Shown piece after piece: positions 54,641 through 64,000 of a stretch of DNA of 64,000 nt. Source of the DNA: Limonium bicolor (lineage: Eukaryota; Streptophyta; Magnoliopsida; Caryophyllales; Plumbaginaceae); contig CM041782.1 in the NCBI GenBank assembly GCA_023374045.1, positions 253,231,810 to 253,295,809 on the forward strand, in the 5' to 3' direction. The notes beneath the pieces are model-generated. The model worked only from the letters and a program-made list of their open reading frames with translations, was not told the DNA's origin and did not search any database. The position numbers and the translations under genes are program-made. Within the stretch, counting starts at the first letter, position 1; the number at the start of each line of letters is the position of its first letter.

Positions 54641-57600
54641 TGGTAAAACTGATCACTGGAGTGCCAACATGGCAATGATGATAAGATGTATGCAATCAAA
54701 ATATATGAAGATACTCGTTCAGAACAGGAATTTGTTGGAAAAGGTGCCAACGTGGCAGTGTTTGAAGAAACTTGTTTATTGAAAAGGAAGTGAAATTATC
54801 ATTTCCTGACCATAGATTTCGGACTTGCAATTTATCTCCTAGGATGAACATGCCATCGGTGGTATGGTGTATGATGTAAGGTAAGGGCTTATGTGGGCCT
54901 GTGTAGTTTGATGTGCAGGTAAGGGCTTTTGTGGGCCTGTGTAGTGGTGTTGTGGAGGTAAGGGCTTATGTGGGCCTGTGGTGGGGAATGTGGTGGTGAT
55001 GTTTGAGCTTTGGGTTCCAATTGGCGTTGTCATAGCAATTGTTGGAACCAACAATTGCCCCCAGTATTTTTCCCTTAAGACAATCTGAGCTAGAGTTCAT
55101 GGCAATCGATCGGAACGATCGATTGCCCCCAGTATTTCCTTTTATGAAACGTGTGAACGAGTCTCGTCCTCACAGGGTCAAGGCTTATATTTTACGTGGT
55201 GCTTCCTAACCTACACTCGGCGTGTTTGGTGTTTGCACTCGTTCCTCACCCACGGTCACAACTTCTAGACCATTGAATTCGATATTTGATGAATTTACGC
55301 ATTCGATCTGTTACTTTCACGTGATTAGACACACAACTATCAAGTCGGAAGTCTTTAAAGCTTATAACATGGCCATAGGGTGTGATGAATGACAACAGGA
55401 TCATGGAGGGATATTGAGGTATGTGGAGCTTAAATGGGTGACCAAAGCTGCAACTTGTGTCTTCTCTCAGATTCATCTTCCTTGTCTTGAAGTCGTCTAG
55501 CTGCTTCATGTCGATGTTGTTTTCGAGCTTCTGGACTTGGACTTTTGAAGTTGTCCTTTACCCATTTCTCTTTTTGTCATTTGGATTTCTTCGAGGCACT
55601 TCGGGATTGCCTTTTGTTTTATCCTTTCTTGACTTTTCCTTCGGGGTTCTTGTGTTTCCCGGTTTTGAACTTTGAGAGCTGTTTTGGATGTTAGCTCATT
55701 TGATCCTGTGTCCCTCTGGGACCATTTGCGGATCGCTTCGCCATGCTGATAGCGGCATTGCTTCTCTGGACTGATGAGAATGTATCTGAGAGTCGGGCTC
55801 CTCGCTTCTTTGGTCACCGGGTCGAACATTCATCATTGGCCGGGTTATTTTGTGGAGTTCATAATATCAAAAGGGGATATATGAAAGGCTCAGCGGGGGT
55901 GCCTAGGGTTTAACGTCAGGGTTCACAAGCTTTTGGCTATGTGGTGTTGTACCTAGGTGCTTCGTCATTCCTGATAGTTGTGTATCCATTCTTGTTACTT
56001 TTCACAGGTCTAAGCGTAAATTTACAAATTATCTCCTTCGGTCGGAGTTATGCCGTTTACCCTACCTTTGAATGTGGTCTCACCGGGTCGTGTAAAAATG
56101 ACACGCTCGTTCGCTCATGGTTTTTCCGCTCAGACACTCTCTCGTGAATTTCACTCAGAGACTAGTTCACACGCTTAAACGAAAGATGAAAGATGACGAA
56201 CCTAAACTCAGATTGCCCCCAGTATCGATTTGGGGTTAGTGACAACAATTTAAAAGATATGGATTTGGAACCGCTTTGGGGGTTATTTGGATGTTTTGGG
56301 ATAAGATGTGGGGTTTGGTAAGGCATGCTCAAAACTTCAGAAACAAAATACAAGTCTTTGTGTTTCCATTGTCGGGATAATTAATTCATGAACCATTTTC
56401 TCAAAAGAGACTTGTGTGAAACAAAACCCTTTTTTTTGTTATCATTTAGACTTGAAAAAGTCATTCATTTGTGAACATGAGGAAGAAGATGATTCAACAA
56501 AATCGATGCTTCTTATTAGTGGTTTGAAAAACGATCATTCTTTGAAAAACATGAGAGGTGCATTTGAAAGATGAGTGTTATGGCAGGTTATGCAGTAGAA
56601 TGCATAGGAACCCTAAAATTTCTATTGAATCGAAATCCTGCTGAACCGTCTAAAGTCGGCATGCTGAAGACTCGAGCTCTTGACCGCTGGGATGTCGCTA
56701 AGATGACTGTGATCGTCTTCCTTCCAAACTTCGAGTAGGCCCTGTAAAATGTCCAAACTAGGAATGCCTATGGGTTATGTAGGAAGCAATTGGGCCTGAG
56801 TCTTCGCAAACTGGGAGTGAAGTGCATAGACTAGAGTGATTCCTAGACTAGAACGGACATGTAGGCCTGAATCCAGGAACTGAGCAAACAAGCTGAAAGA
56901 AATCACATGGACCGCGAATGGGCCGCTGGGCCGAAGGATAAGCCTTGAAGTCTAGATTTGTTTGATGCTCTTGTTGGGCCTTGAAGCCGGAAACTGGATG
57001 AATGAGTTATGCAAGCTATCCTGGATCCAAATGTTTTATGAACCGAAGCTCATGGGCCAAAACTATGAATTGGTCTATGGGCTCGAACGGAATGAGTTAT
57101 GAGTGTGGTACTGGGCCAGAATGATTGCTCTACATGTGAACTGGAATTTGGGCCGAGTGATTTTGGTTGGGCCTAAAGATGACACCTAGATCTAGGATTT
57201 TGGGTTAGGGTCATGATAAGAAGTCTACCTAGACTAGAATGAGCCTTTGGGCCGAATGTGTTTGGGCATAAGTAAAGCACATGAGCTGGAATGGTCCCTA
57301 AATCACAAATGGGCCTAACTTTCTTCGGGCCAGAGAAGATGGTTGCTAAACGAAAAAGGTTTTATTTTCAGGACTTGTGAGTTATTTCAAGTTCAGGTGG
57401 ATTTCTTTTTTATGGGCCTAGGATTAATTGGATAATTCAAATTGGGCCGGAAGAGAAATCACCTTAGTCTAGGCTTTTGAGCCGAAGCCCGAACGACTCA
57501 CATGTTAAACCAAACAGGGCCTCTGGGCCGCAAACAAATAGAGCTGCCAATTCGTGTTGGGCTAGGTCGATGTAGGAGAAGTTCCTATCAATCTCTAGGC

Positions 57601-58137
57601 TGGGTAGTGGGCCGTTCACACAAGCAAACAAGGCCCACACAAATTCAACATGTCCTCACTTGACGGTTAAATCAACTTGGGAATGGATCGATCCGGAGAG
57701 GTGCTTGGGGCTTGGGCCCAGGTTACCACAAAGGAATAGGGCTTGCACGCTATTCTCTTTGGGCTCCCCACTTTTTCACATCACTGTTAAGTGTGCGTCT
57801 ACGGTCGGGTCTTTGAATGACCAAACATTGGGCTTGGTAAGGGTACTACCAGGAAAACGCTTGGGGCTAAGGCCCAGGTATTAAGGGGGTGTGGTTAGAC
57901 GACACCCTCCTCTTTTCCCTCGCTTATTCACATCACCTAAAAGGTGTGAGTCCCTGACAGGGGACCCTCAACGGGTCCCGGGGTGAAATTGGCTTGCATG
58001 GACCCTCGCTCTCATATGATGCAAGGGTGCAAAAATTAAAGTGCGCACAAAAGTAAACAACAAGTAGAAGCCATAAATAAACATTTTCAAGTTAAGCCCT
58101 CTCTCTTAAAATCAAACAAGTTAAAATTAAGAAGTTT
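54641..58137. other. OGL2 internal unique region, no gene
   Basis: The part up to about 55960 is shared with OGL1. The rest is seen only here; it includes many TGGGCC words (56930-57620), a phrase block GGCCCAGGTTA/GGCCCAGGTATTA (57700-57890) and a GC-richer leader before the primer site. The ORFs at 55246-55829 and 57660-57884 have no domain. Confidence 0.75.
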
Positions 58138-58155
58138 GTCCCCAGCAGATCGCCA
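58138..58155 (-). other. OGL2 primer-binding site, tRNA-Arg-like
   Basis: On the minus strand TGGCGATCTGCTGGGGAC lies 3 nt from the LTR. It resembles the complement of the plant tRNA-Arg 3' end used by Ogre elements, with several mismatches or a small deletion. The match is from memory. Confidence 0.7.
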
Positions 58156-58158
58156 GTC

Positions 58159-59931
58159 TGTGAGCCTCGATTTCAAACCCTATCCTATGTGGATTAAGTT
58201 GATTGGGATCTAGTCGGGTTTTAGGTCCACTTATAACCTAAGATTAATAACTATGTCATAAAACAATAATTATTAAAACCTAAGCTAGCTCACTGGAACC
58301 TATTATGAGTCGCCACCTAATTTTAACCTAGATCAAATTAGGAAAGGAGTTCGGGTTCGGGGCTTGATATTCGACTTAATTAGGGTTCAATTACTTTCAT
58401 TACCCTTCCTAGGTCGTTTTTCCTCTACTCAGTTTATTTACGGCTTATTACGAGTCGTTTTAACCTAAGTGCGCAAGCTTCTGTTTTTTTGTGTTTTTAG
58501 CGTTTTTTGACAGAAAATTAAAGTGAAATTAAAAGCTACCTAACTAGGGTTTCGGAGGCAGAATTAGGTCAATTTTGATTACGTCCGTAGCCACGGACCA
58601 AACGTCCGAGACACGGACCCCAGTTAACCTAAATATACAGAAAAGTCGAAATTAAAGGAAAACAAAAATTTGCAAGGTCCGGGGCCACGGACAGGATGTC
58701 CGTGGGCCCGGACATTATAGAAAACCTAAATTTTGAATTTTTAAAATCCCGCCGCCGTCCGTGGGTGTCCGTGGTCTCGGACAACGCGTCCGAGGTCCCG
58801 GACCATAGGTCCGAGTCACGGACCACCCACGGACAGGGGTTTTCAGAAGGTTCCCGAGGGTGTTTTGAGCTCAAATTTTATGGGTGTGTAGCCTGAAAGA
58901 TGTACAAGACGTTAGCGATTGAAAGTTTTCAATTTGAATTCGAATTAAGCACGAAACTTAGCAAACAAGTTATCTGACAGAGGCTTAAATAAACAGCAAT
59001 ACAGAAGCCACGAAGGTTAGTTTGAGCCCAAATTTTGAGGCAAGACAGATAATACCGTGGTGAGTCAGCGAAGTGGAGTTTCTACTTGTTTTACCTTCGG
59101 ATTCACAACGTTTCTTCACACCGGGACTCGTCGAGTGCTCCGTTGATGGCAGACCCGAGAGGATTTCGACCCAAGCTTCTGGTTGCTGGTTGTCCTTGCT
59201 GTTCTTCACGTTTTAGAGGTGTTTTTGTGAGGTTTTGATGATTATTGGTGCTTTGGGGATTGGAAAACGTGTTTAGATGGTGATTTCGGGGGATTTCAGT
59301 ATGATTTGGGTGGCCGGGTGTTGGAAAACGTGAGAGAGAGAGAGGAGGCCGTGTTTATGACTCTCTAGGGTTCTTGAGTGTGTGAGGTTCTGATTTTATC
59401 CAAAAACCTATCCCCTTATATAGACTTCCTTAAAGATAAAGAGAATCTAGTAAAAGTAAGATTTTTCGATATTTTAGTTAAGTGACTTCCCAAAGGAATT
59501 TTGCCATGAAATTTTAACCACATGTCAGGATGGATATTATGAATTTTCTGAGGTGGAAACGAATTTTTTAAATGCTGGAGCATTTTTAAATTGAATTTCT
59601 CGTCAGATTCAATCAGAAATTGCTAGAAAATTATTGGAAATTCGAAAAATCAAAATTCCAACGCCATTATGCTTAAAATGTCATCTCTATCATGGGTTAA
59701 AATATCAAGCATTTCGAGCTGATTTGGGCACCCTTCGGAGGAGAGAGAAAGCTTACAAGAGGTCTTAGGAGCCTTTAAAGATTACCAAAACGCCCCTGAA
59801 AGTGACGAAGCTGCTCCCCATGCCATGGAACGTGCCGATCGGACCGGGATCCCTCACCCTTGATTAAAATGCCTCTCACACACCGGTACCACGTAGACCC
59901 TAACCATGGGGTCAAAATTTTGGGTATAACA
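58159..59931 (-). repeat. OGL2 5' LTR
   Basis: 1773 bp, nearly identical to 51503-53287. Palindromes lie near 58590-58840. The minus-strand TATATAAG promoter box is near 59416. Confidence 0.93.
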
Positions 59932-59936
59932 TATAG
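59932..59936. repeat. Target-site duplication TATAG, right copy (OGL2)
   Basis: Matches 51498-51502. The ATH2 LTR continues with GCTAAGGAAATAAAG. Confidence 0.93.
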
Positions 59937-60831
59937 GCTAAGGAAATAAAGAAGCAAACAACAGAGTGGTTGTGGACGGTGCAGTCGGTGCGATTGAATG
60001 GCGGTGGAGTTGGTGAGCAGATCGCGGGCAACAGTGATTGATTGCAGACAGGGTCGGCGTCACGCGTGAATTAGAGAATTGCGGTAGTCACCGTCTGCAA
60101 TTAATGAAGTGCGGCGCCGCGAAGGAAGAATGGAAAATCGGAGAAGAAAACTAGTCGCGCGCGCATGAATTAGCACGTCCGCCTCCTTGTCCGCGAGTTT
60201 AACAGGCGGTTGCGCCTGTGATGTCCGCTACTTATCAGGCGGACTCCACACACATGTCCGCGAGTTTAACAGGCGGTTGCGCCTGTGATCTCCACGACCA
60301 AACCAGGCGGACTCCTCTGTGATGTCCGCGAGGCGGTTGTCTCTACCTTGTCCGCTCCAAAATCAAGCGGACTCCCTCCTGTTGTCCGCCCTCGTACCTC
60401 GCAAGTTCAAGCGGTTCTTCATGCGGACGTAGCTTCTTTGTCCGTGTGTGATTGAATTCAATCTTGTGCTGCAGTACGTGATGATGATTAATTAATCATC
60501 AATAATAAAGTAGCAGTAATGATGGTTCGTGAGTGTAGTGAATTTGTTGTACTCATTTGTTATATATGCCACGTGATAAAAAAAATGATGTACAACATCT
60601 CGTAAGCCTTTTTCCATGTACATGCTTATGTTGAGCGTGTAATATATAATATATTATGAGACAAAGAGTGTGAATCCAATATATTTTCTGCATTTGACAC
60701 ATAATATGTATCAGTTCACATCAAAAGCATAAATCTAGGAAAATCGTAAGATAAGTGAGAGATATTACTTAAAATACTGCAAATTATAAGGTAGTTAAAC
60801 CCTTAAAAGTCTATATATCTCGCACTTATCA
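59937..60831 (-). repeat. ATH2 middle LTR, second part
   Basis: It continues 50496-51502 and ends CGCACTTATCA. It holds the GTCCGC array at 60188-60390 with period 67, 68 and 60 bp. Confidence 0.92.
60188..60390. repeat. GTCCGC/GCGGAC array in ATH2 LTR
   Basis: TGTCCGCGAG units start at 60188, 60255 and 60323, with a last TGTCCGCC at 60383. Each contains GTCCGC...GCGGAC and GGCGGTTGCGCC-type inverted repeats. Copies are in both palindrome arms. Confidence 0.88.
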
Positions 60832-60869
60832 AACTTCCTCACACTTATCTTTTGCTTGTCCTCAAGCAA
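60832..60869 (-). promoter_or_regulatory. ATH2 polypurine tract and GAGGAC stem-loop (unit 2)
   Basis: On the minus strand the TTGCTT/AAGCAA stem around GAGGAC (60852-60869) is followed by GATAAGTGTGAGGAAGTT at the LTR border. Confidence 0.85.
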
Positions 60870-62426
60870 ATAGAGAATAAATATATCTCTATGGCCGTAG
60901 TATCAAACCTCAGGATTAAACAGATGCAAAACAGAGCAAGCAAAGTGACAATCAAAAGAATAGTTCTGCTCCTGGTTGTAGGTTTTCGCAAACAGTGAAA
61001 AGAAATTTTTTTTTAAAAAGCATGGATAAGTTAGACCACAAAATCTGAATGTAGATTAGCTTGGGATCTTCCACCATTTCTTTCCTTTAACCTTTGGATG
61101 ACAAGGGGTGTGAAGTAACACCTTATTCCGTGATACCTTTCAACACCACATACTCATGATCAAAATATGAAAAATTGCGACAATCATCCAGCATTAAGAG
61201 TTTGCATGTTCATTTTTTTTCGCACAATTTGTTTCATCCCCAGACTTTTCTCTTCACCCATGTAGCGGCTTTGGGCCTTCTATCCCAGATCACAGACCTT
61301 AGGTAGATGGGTGATGAGGCACCCCAAGGACTTAATAACCGAATGAAGAGGCCTGATTTGGTTCAGAAAATTTTATGATCAGAGGAGTACCTTGCCTTAT
61401 CCTTTTCATACCAAACTTTCACATCATTTCCAAAATCCCAAGATAAACTAATTCAGTTTCCCCAATCAACTTAATCCACCAAATTTTGGGAAAACAGATT
61501 AATTTTAATAAAACTAAACAATCAAACAGCCTAGAGCAGAAAGATTCTTGAGGTGGCCACCTGGCTTTACTTCAAAATTTATGCAAAAATTTTCACCCAA
61601 GAATTCAACATTTATAAGCACTCAGAGCAATGATTCCCTCAATGCAAGAAGACAATTAAAAACATGTGTGGCATTAAGTGCAACTGGCATATTTTCAGGG
61701 AAAGGTCTTAAACTTCCTCACACTTAAGAGGAGCAATGTCCTCATTGTTCATAAAATACTCAAGAAAAGACCTTTCAAAATATGCCAGACTCATGAAGAA
61801 TTTCATTCAGTACAATCATGGACTGATATAATGATAATCATTAAGCGTGATAGACTGGACACAAACATTTAAAATAAAGAAACTGAAACTCCCCTGATAT
61901 CGTAGATTGAGGAAGGTGTCCTTCCTCACACTTAAGTGCTAACAATGGGGGTAGTAGCGTTCCTCACACTTGCGTTCAAGCAAGTGTCCAGCCTTGGAGT
62001 TCTTCAGGTACCATGATACGAATTTCACCTGCACACACTCACAACTACCACAAAAACGCTAAAAGCGCTGCATTAAAACACGGGCACCATTGCCACTTCT
62101 AACCAAAAGAAAAACAAAAAATAACCAGAAAACAAAAACAAAACAAAACATGAATGTTAACCACTGGGTTGCCTCCCAGTAAGCTGCCCGTAGTTTTAGT
62201 CTTTGGCTAGACTCCTGCTTCGTTATCCTGGATCAAAAATAAAAGTAGACAATACCTTCGCCAGGAAAACGAAGTTAGTAATAATAAAAAGCAAACCACC
62301 TGAATCAAACAAAATGTTACTTCGGCAATATAATTGGAAAATGAATACTCCACAAAACCTGGTGTTTGAGGAGGTACTGCCGTAGCGTAGTTTTAACAGG
62401 AGACAGGTGTGATTGGCTTTTCTTCC
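60870..62426 (-). other. ATH2 internal region 2, 3' non-coding part
   Basis: There is no gene. A second hairpin-purine module is at 61711-61750 (minus strand GAACAAT/ATTGCTC around GAGGAC, then AAGTGTGAGGAAGTT). Further CTTCCTCACACTTAAG copies are near 61920 and 61960. Positions 62162-62212 match the ATH1 post-pol block. The pol deletion join must lie to the right of this block. Confidence 0.8.
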
Positions 62427-63064
62427 TCAAATTGGAGGATGTAAAATCCTCCTCTTGCTGTTGAGGCTTATGGAGGCAGGATGGAAGTTGATGAGAGACC
62501 GGTGGTAGTGGTGTTCCTTCCTGAGATTCGAGGATGTAATTTCCTCTTCCGGTAGGTGAGGCTCAATAGCACCTTTCTCAAGCTCGCAGACTGGTGCAGA
62601 CAACTTATCTTTATATTTTAATTGCTCCTCTTGTGTTGGGGATGGGGATGGAGGAGAAATGTAACTCTCAGACATCTGCTCCAACTCGGCGTCGGAGAAA
62701 AATGTACTGAGAAGTTTCTTTATCTCCTCATCAGAACTTGCAGCTTCAATAATATCTGGCTCGAATTGGTCTTCACTCCTTGGAGTCACCACTGGAATCT
62801 CTTCTAGTGGCTCGCCTGACTCAGGAGAAATTCGTCTAGCCTTCGTGTAGATTGCTGCTCGTCCTGATTGAAGCAGTAATACCCCAACTGAGCTTCGTTG
62901 TATTGTGCATTAGCCTGGTCGACTTCCCACCAATACGGCTCTCGATTTGATTGTTGAGGTGGTTGATAATCCTTGACCAATCTTTGATATGAGGATATTT
63001 CCGCTTGCATTCGTGTCCATTCCAGATTGATCAACAATCTTCTCACCTCATCGTGGCTCTCCAT
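62427..63064 (-). pseudogene. ATH2 small ORF near the primer site (frameshifted)
   Basis: On the minus strand M-E-S-H-D-E-V-R-R-L-L (63064-63062 start) runs 86 codons to a stop at 62804-62806. An overlapping frame continues with acidic sequence (E-P-L-E-E-I-P, S-S-D-E-E-I-K-K-L-L) to 62427. Together this is about 210 codons interrupted by one frame change. It begins about 230 bp after the primer site, where gag would start, but shows no gag core, zinc knuckle or protease motif. I do not recognise it. It could be a gag N-terminal remnant or a small ORF of the non-autonomous element. Confidence 0.5.
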
Positions 63065-63292
63065 TGTCAGTAATTATCCTATAAAACAAAAAAAAAATAC
63101 CAAGTAGAAAGAAATAGAAACAGAAAATAAAAATAATAGACAAAATTAACTAGAAAGAGAAACAAATAATAATATAGAAATACAAGAATTTTTTTTTAGG
63201 AAAATTAAATAAAGCGAAAATAAAATAAATAAAGTAAATAAAAATAGAAATCCCAATAAAATTTAAAAATTATCAATTAACCGTGCTGGAGG
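63065..63292 (-). other. ATH2 leader between primer site and small ORF
   Basis: AT-rich (long A/T runs on the plus strand), no gene. It resembles the T-rich leader after the ATH1 primer site. Confidence 0.6.
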
Positions 63293-63310
63293 TCCCCGGC
63301 AACGGCGCCA
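63293..63310 (-). other. ATH2 primer-binding site, tRNA-Asp
   Basis: Minus-strand TGGCGCCGTTGCCGGGGA, identical to the ATH1 site. It lies 6 nt from the LTR end. Confidence 0.92.
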
Positions 63311-63316
63311 AAAACT

Positions 63317-64000
63317 TGATGGAGAAATATGTGACTACTTCTTCCACATAGGCAGTGTACCTAATCGTTTTGCGGGATAGTGGATTCGTGGGGTTGTCGT
63401 ACTCTTGGGGACCTCGCTGTGGATAACTGACAGTGGATTAAATTTACTGAGACTTCTAGTAAATAGATTTTATCATTTTTTAGGAGAAGAAATAATCGAA
63501 AACCTAATCTGAACAAAAACAAAATAATAAAAATAGAAATTATAAATCTTTTTTGTCTTTTAAGAAAGCATCCCAGGTTGTTCTGCTCACCTATTTATTC
63601 AATTATATTGATATAAACTTTACCACTTAAGTAATAAACTCAGAAACTATAAATAATTCGTTGACGACTAAATCTAACGAACCCTAACCAGTTGCTAGAA
63701 CTAGCAGCAGACTAATGCTCTAATCCGGACACAACCAATCGCATAGAGAACAGCTTCCATTTGAGACTAATTAACCTATAGGCCGGATCAGGCTTCTAGC
63801 TGTTAATCAGGTTTAATTCCTATGTCTTGTTTACTATCTCAGCTCTCGCGTGTTGATTAGAAAACTACAAATATTGCTTTAATAATTGATCAGAGAATTA
63901 AAGCAGATGAATAACTGGAATTAAACTATTACTTTAGATAAAATCATAGTGGAAAGCTCAACATAACATAATTATATAAAATAGGCTCGCATCCCAAACC
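63317..64000 (-). repeat. ATH2 5' LTR of unit 2 (partial)
   Basis: Begins TGATGGAGAAATATG and is collinear with 50496-51180, running off the window. Confidence 0.92.

Larger units (their letters stand above)
51503..59931 (-). mobile_element. OGL2: complete non-coding Ogre-like LTR element
   Basis: The element is 8.4 kb with TATAG duplications, LTRs of 1785 and 1773 bp, a polypurine tract next to the left LTR and a tRNA-Arg-like primer site next to the right LTR, both reading on the minus strand. The 4.87-kb interior holds tandem repeats and unique DNA but no gag, protease, RT or integrase motif in any frame. It would have to be mobilised in trans. The primer site suggests an Ogre/Tat helper (inference). 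The two LTRs differ mainly by small indels, so it appears young. Confidence 0.92.
46167..64000. mobile_element. ATH2: rearranged, pol-less Athila derivative (right end off window)
   Basis: The order is an LTR in plus orientation (46167-47866), a 50-bp spacer, an LTR copy in minus orientation (to 49606), internal region 1 (49607-50495), an LTR split by OGL2 (50496-51502 and 59937-60831), internal region 2 (60832-63316) with a tRNA-Asp primer site, and an LTR running off the window (63317-64000). Athila identity rests on the primer site, TGATAAG terminus, GAGGAC hairpin module and the post-pol block shared with ATH1. No pol domain is present. Confidence 0.88.

Noticed and set aside
57660..57884. 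74-codon ORF in OGL2
   Set aside because: No start context, domain or conserved copy; the surrounding region is non-coding.

Overview
This window is repeat-rich plant nuclear DNA. I found no host gene, tRNA or rRNA. It is a stack of nested LTR retrotransposons of lineages known from flowering plants (chromovirus/Tekay-Del-like, Athila, Tat/Retand-like and non-coding Ogre-like). This suggests a eudicot pericentromeric or heterochromatic block; the species cannot be told. Element names here are local labels: TK1 and TK2 (chromoviruses), ATH1 and ATH2 (Athila), TAT1 and TAT2 (Tat), OGL1 and OGL2 (Ogre-like, no coding capacity).

Layout. TK1 (+) is the oldest host. Only its RNase H-integrase-chromodomain half (20802-22526) and part of its 3' LTR (22837-25571) are visible. 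TK2 (-, off the left edge to 20800) sits in the TK1 RNase H codons. ATH1 (+, 3065-17254, target duplication GGGCC) sits in TK2 between protease and reverse transcriptase. OGL1 (-, from 25572) sits in the TK1 LTR region. TAT1 (-, from 30373) interrupts OGL1, and TAT2 (+, 30419-41904, target duplication AGAGC) lies inside the TAT1 3' LTR. ATH2 (from 46167 past the right edge) interrupts TAT1. It is a rearranged Athila derivative with a 3.4-kb LTR palindrome followed by an LTR-internal-LTR-internal-LTR array. OGL2 (-, 51503-59931, target duplication TATAG) lies in the middle ATH2 LTR, in its TATA box.

Coding state. TK1 is open across what is visible. TK2, ATH1 and TAT2 carry gag-pol broken by stops, frameshifts and deletions. 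ATH1 has an intact 435-codon extra ORF in the env position. TAT1 and TAT2 each carry a decayed, apparently spliced accessory gene antisense to their own gag-pol. OGL1 and OGL2 have LTRs, a primer site or polypurine tract and tandem repeats, but no coding domains, so they would depend on another element's proteins.

Two patterns cross element families. (1) LTRs of TK1, TK2, ATH1 and ATH2 carry arrays of short GTCCG/CGGAC-type palindromes at about 67-74-bp period; OGL1 and OGL2 carry related 16-mer palindromes. (2) A stem-loop sits immediately 5' of the polypurine tract in every element whose tract is visible. In several elements this hairpin-plus-tract module occurs twice; in TK1, TK2, ATH1 and ATH2 the loop includes GAGGAC. 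These are the strongest candidates for undescribed biology here. Caveat: near-identical copies differ mostly by small indels, so some frameshifts may be assembly errors.
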